NCBI GenBank assembly: GCA_003695205.1
Contig: RFIO01000552.1
Location: forward strand, 1 to 6,645
DNA from: Deltaproteobacteria bacterium
GTDB taxonomy: Bacteria > Desulfobacterota > Desulfuromonadia > Desulfuromonadales > Geothermobacteraceae
DNA length: 6,645 nt
Reading direction: 5' to 3'
Numbering within the stretch: position 1 is the stretch's first letter; every line of letters begins with the position of its first letter. Shown here piece by piece: positions 3,991-6,645 of this stretch. The position numbers were made by a program, and so were the translations under genes. The notes under the pieces were generated by a model, which ran no database searches, was not told the DNA's origin, and worked only from the letters and a program-made list of their open reading frames with translations.

Positions 3991-6404
3991 CCCGGCAGCA
4001 AAGGGGAAAATTCCGACGCAAGCTGATGCTGTCTATCATGGCGGCCTGCATTGCCAGTGTCGCCCTGGTGGTCCTGCTGTCGACTATCCGCGAAATCGGC
4101 GACAAAAAGGCCGCCATGATCGGCAAGGTGCGGCTGCTGGCCGAGATCATCGCCGGCAGCAGCCGCGCGCCGCTGACCTTTCTCGATGAGGCTGCCGCCC
4201 GTGAGAACCTGGCCCCCCTGAACGTCGAACCTCTCATCCTCGCGGCCGCCATCTATGATCGATCCGGCAACCGCGTCGCCGTCTACACCGCGACAAACAA
4301 AGGCAATGTCGAAATTGCCCTGAGGCTGCCGGACGACCAGAGAACCGGTCCGGGATTCCGCCGTACGGTCGGCAGGGAACTGCAGATCCTGCAACCGGTC
4401 ATGCTTGACAACGAACGCATCGGCACGGTCCTGCTCAAGGCCGATATGTTCCCCTACTACGAGAGCCTCGTGCGCCTGCTCGTCACCAGCATCGCCGGGG
4501 TCATTCTCGGCCTGCTGATCGCCTACTGGCTGTCACGACACCTGGTCGGCCGGTTGACGGGACCGATGGACGGGCTGCTGAGCCTCATGAACCGCATCGG
4601 CAGCGACAAGGATTACTCTCAACGGGCCGAAGTACAGTCGGACGACGAATTTTCCCAGCTGGTACACGGGTTCAACGACATGCTGGCGCAGATCTCCGAG
4701 CGCGACCGGCAGCTGAAAGAGAGTCGCGACCACCTCGAAACCGAGGTCGCCCGGCGCACTGCCGAGCTCGAAGACACCAACCAACGGCTCGAACGCACCA
4801 TTTCCGAACTGGAAAAGGCCCGCCAGAAGGCGGAAATCGCCAGCCGGGCCAAGAGCCAGTTCCTGGCGAATATGAGCCACGAAATCCGCACACCCATGGT
4901 CGGCATCATCGGCATGAACGAATTGCTCCTCTCCAGCGAACTGGACAACCAACAGCGTTCCATGGCGAAGGCGATCCACAGCTCCTCGGAAGCCCTGCTG
5001 AAAATTCTTGACGAGCTGCTCGATTTCTCCCGCATCGAATCGGGCAGAATTTCGCTGAGCCAGGAACAGCTCGACCCGCGCGCCATCATCGAGGATGCCG
5101 TCGCCCTGCTGGCTGAAAAAGCTCACGGCAAGGGACTGAACCTGGTCTGCCACATCGATCGCTCGGTGCCTGGCCGCCTGGTCTCCGACCCGGGGCGCCT
5201 GCGCCAGATAGTCCTCAACCTGCTCGGTAACGCCATCAAGTTCACGCCATCGGGAGAAGTGGTCGTGCGGGTCGAACCGGGACACCAGGAGCGCGACAAC
5301 CGCTTCTGGCTCGACCTCAGCGTCACCGACACCGGCATTGGCATCCCTGTCGAGGCCCGGCAAACCATATTCGAACCGTTCACCCAGGTCGACGATTCCA
5401 ACACCCGTTCCTTTGAAGGGACGGGACTGGGACTCGCCATCGTCCGCCAGCTGGTCGATGGCATGGGCGGATCGATCGAACTGACCAGCGAATTGGGCAA
5501 GGGCAGCTGTTTCCGCATCACCCTGCCGTTTGGCAGACTCGATGTCGAACGGGGACTTCTGGCCCGGTCGAGTCGCCTGGTCGGTGTCCGCACACTGCTG
5601 GTGGAGCCGGACGAGAAATCCTCCGCCGCCATGACAGAGCAGCTGGCAGCCATGGGTCTGCGGCACTCGATCTGTCCCGATAGCGAATCTGCCGTCGAGC
5701 AGCTCAACCAGGCCGCCGACCGCGGCGACCCCTGCCGGATTCTGCTCGTGTCCGACAGCCTCGACGGTATCGAATCGCTACTCAACACCGTTCGCACCGA
5801 CCCAAAGTTTGAAACAACCCGTGTTCTGCTCCTTTTCGGACCCAAGGGCGGGCGGAAAGCCGATCTGCCGAAACATCTGACGGGTGTCCGCAAACCTGTG
5901 CCCACCGGCCGGCTGGCCGACCTGATCGAATCAACTCTTCCGGCGGAGCAAGGGGCAGACGATCCGGCGGAAAACCATTTCAATGCCATCCCCCAGTTCC
6001 CTGCCCGGGTTCTCCTGGTGGAAGACAACCTGCAAACCCAGAACCTGGTCAAGATCATGCTCGAAGCCCACGGCTGTCGGGTCACGGTCGCCCAGAACGG
6101 CGAGGACGCCCTGCTGCTGACCGACGGCGGCGAATTCGACCTGGTCTTCATGGACTGCCAGATGCCGGTTATGGACGGCTTTGAAACCACCCGGCACCTT
6201 CGCCGACGAGGCTTTACCCGTCCCATTATCGCCCTGACCGCCAAAGCGCTGAAGGGAGACAGCGATCAGTGCCGCACCGCCGGCATGGATGACTACCTGA
6301 CCAAACCGTTCAAGCAGAGTCAGCTCCAGGATATGTTCATCCGCTGGCTGGGACGCGAGTCGGAACACGTCGCCCCCACACCGCCGGAATCGGAAGAGGA
6401 GTAG
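3987..6404 (+). CDS. CHASE8-HAMP hybrid histidine kinase with two receiver domains
   Basis: The product is 805 residues. Order of parts: membrane helix (about 13-32); CHASE8-like periplasmic domain (about 40-155, with RLLAEIIAGSSRAPLTFLDEAAARENLAPL and LAAAIYDRSGNRVAVYTA, as in YfiN); second helix (about 161-182); HAMP (about 183-236); coiled coil (about 237-288); HisKA with SHEIRTPM, phospho-acceptor H298; HATPase (about 398-515) with N411/N415, DTGIGIP (448-454), FEPF (462-465) and GTGLGL (478-483). A degenerate receiver follows (about 534-650), then an intact receiver (about 673-789) with E679/D680, phospho-acceptor D723, T751 and K773. It should autophosphorylate H298 and pass phosphate to D723, in response to its periplasmic domain and presumably YfiR. 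There is no HPt or output domain, so a separate HPt protein and regulator are needed for a full relay. The start at 3987 is chosen for GAGGA at 3976-3980 and the ATGA overlap with yfiR-like; an earlier in-frame ATG (3906) would overlap YfiR by 85 bases and put a polar tail before the first helix. Confidence 0.93.
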   Translation: MTRQQRGKFRRKLMLSIMAACIASVALVVLLSTIREIGDKKAAMIGKVRLLAEIIAGSSRAPLTFLDEAAARENLAPLNVEPLILAAAIYDRSGNRVAVYTATNKGNVEIALRLPDDQRTGPGFRRTVGRELQILQPVMLDNERIGTVLLKADMFPYYESLVRLLVTSIAGVILGLLIAYWLSRHLVGRLTGPMDGLLSLMNRIGSDKDYSQRAEVQSDDEFSQLVHGFNDMLAQISERDRQLKESRDHLETEVARRTAELEDTNQRLERTISELEKARQKAEIASRAKSQFLANMSHEIRTPMVGIIGMNELLLSSELDNQQRSMAKAIHSSSEALLKILDELLDFSRIESGRISLSQEQLDPRAIIEDAVALLAEKAHGKGLNLVCHIDRSVPGRLVSDPGRLRQIVLNLLGNAIKFTPSGEVVVRVEPGHQERDNRFWLDLSVTDTGIGIPVEARQTIFEPFTQVDDSNTRSFEGTGLGLAIVRQLVDGMGGSIELTSELGKGSCFRITLPFGRLDVERGLLARSSRLVGVRTLLVEPDEKSSAAMTEQLAAMGLRHSICPDSESAVEQLNQAADRGDPCRILLVSDSLDGIESLLNTVRTDPKFETTRVLLLFGPKGGRKADLPKHLTGVRKPVPTGRLADLIESTLPAEQGADDPAENHFNAIPQFPARVLLVEDNLQTQNLVKIMLEAHGCRVTVAQNGEDALLLTDGGEFDLVFMDCQMPVMDGFETTRHLRRRGFTRPIIALTAKALKGDSDQCRTAGMDDYLTKPFKQSQLQDMFIRWLGRESEHVAPTPPESEEE

Positions 6405-6472
6405 GGAGTCGGGAAAGATTGTTGTGCCGATCTGCCGGGAGCAAAGGATTTTCTCTGCGTTTCCGCGACTCC
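6405..6472 (+). other. Long imperfect stem directly after the kinase stop codon
   Basis: GGAGTCGGGAAA (6405-6416) pairs with TTTCCGCGACTCC (6460-6472), 12 pairs with G6465 bulged, around a 43-base loop. It starts on the base after the TAG. No T-run follows directly; the nearest (TTTTT, 6484-6488) is 11 bases on. It could protect the 3' end of the operon mRNA or be part of a 3' UTR-derived RNA. Pairing is seen; function is inferred. Confidence 0.4.
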
Positions 6473-6520
6473 GCACGAGCCGATTTTTCTGAATCCTGCA
6501 AGCGAAACGCTCTGACTTTG

Positions 6521-6551
6521 CCCCTCCCCGTACCAAGGGCGAGGGGTTTTT
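6521..6551 (+). terminator. Rho-independent terminator of the receptor-YfiR-kinase operon
   Basis: CCCCTC (6521-6526) pairs with GAGGGG (6541-6546), and inside it CCC (6527-6529) pairs with GGG (6537-6539) with C6540 bulged. The loop is GTACCAA (6530-6536). The right arm runs straight into TTTTT (6547-6551). It lies 117 bases past the kinase stop and is the only clear terminator after the operon. Confidence 0.8.
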
Positions 6552-6645
6552 CGTCCAATCAAGGCGCCGGCTGATTGAGCGCGGAGGCGTAGCTGGAAGC
6601 TACGTCGCACAAGCGAAGAAACCGGCAACGATGAGTGGGCGGAAA
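6552..6645 (+). other. Non-coding tail with a compact palindrome (6586-6606)
   Basis: No gene is seen between the terminator and the window end. CGTAGCT (6588-6594) and AGCTACG (6598-6604) form a perfect 7-bp stem around GGA; it extends to nine pairs (6586-6606) with one G-U. There is no following T-run, so it is unlikely to be a terminator. GCCGG (6566-6570) and CCGGC (6622-6626) could close an outer stem around it. It may be a copy of a dispersed palindromic repeat or the leader of the next gene; neither can be decided here. Confidence 0.35.

Noticed and set aside
4533..6244. Long minus-strand open frames opposite the kinase gene (4533-5666 and 5123-6244)
   Set aside because: They overlap each other and the kinase, show no domain pattern, and arise from the codon bias of the plus-strand gene.
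6586..6606. Palindrome read as a second terminator
   Set aside because: No T-run follows on either strand; the bases after the right arm are GCACAAGCG.
1..6645. tRNA, rRNA, CRISPR array, insertion sequence or attachment site
   Set aside because: No cloverleaf, no regularly spaced repeats, no transposase or integrase frame and no matching terminal inverted repeats were seen.

Overview
This GC-rich window carries five protein genes, all on the + strand. A Gram-negative bacterium is certain in practice, because the window encodes a TonB-dependent outer-membrane receptor, a periplasmic YfiR protein and an inner-membrane hybrid sensor kinase. The style of the genes, including a NrfJ-like OB-fold protein, suggests Desulfuromonadota (the Geobacter/Desulfuromonas group). 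That placement is an inference from family resemblance, not from a marker gene.

Left part (1-1183): the 3' part of a two-domain OB-fold protein ends at 578 and is closed by a strong rho-independent terminator (590-629). Six bases past the terminator's T-run an ICMT-family membrane methyltransferase begins (635-1183), without a visible ribosome binding site. These two genes look unrelated to what follows.

Middle (1184-1390): a 207-base gap holds a plausible sigma70-type promoter (1209-1237). After it comes a strongly structured leader in which the sequence CCCTCC (1331-1336) can pair either with GGAGGG at 1286-1291 or with the identical GGAGGG that is the ribosome binding site at 1381-1386. 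This is the layout of a translational RNA switch; I do not recognise it as a known riboswitch class.

Main operon (1391-6404): a TonB-dependent receptor, a YfiR/DUF4154 periplasmic protein 14 bases later, and a hybrid histidine kinase whose start codon overlaps the yfiR-like stop as ATGA. The kinase has a CHASE8-like periplasmic domain (the type found in the diguanylate cyclase YfiN/TpbB, the partner of YfiR in Pseudomonas), HAMP, a coiled coil, HisKA, HATPase, a degenerate receiver and an intact receiver. The simplest reading is a three-layer envelope signalling system. An outer-membrane receptor would be linked to YfiR, which would control a CHASE8 kinase, so the output is a phosphorelay instead of direct c-di-GMP synthesis. 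No HPt protein, response regulator or YfiB-like lipoprotein is present in the window.

Right end (6405-6645): no gene is seen. A long imperfect stem lies directly after the kinase stop (6405-6472), a terminator hairpin with a T-run sits at 6521-6551, and a compact palindrome at 6586-6606 may belong to a dispersed repeat or to the next locus.
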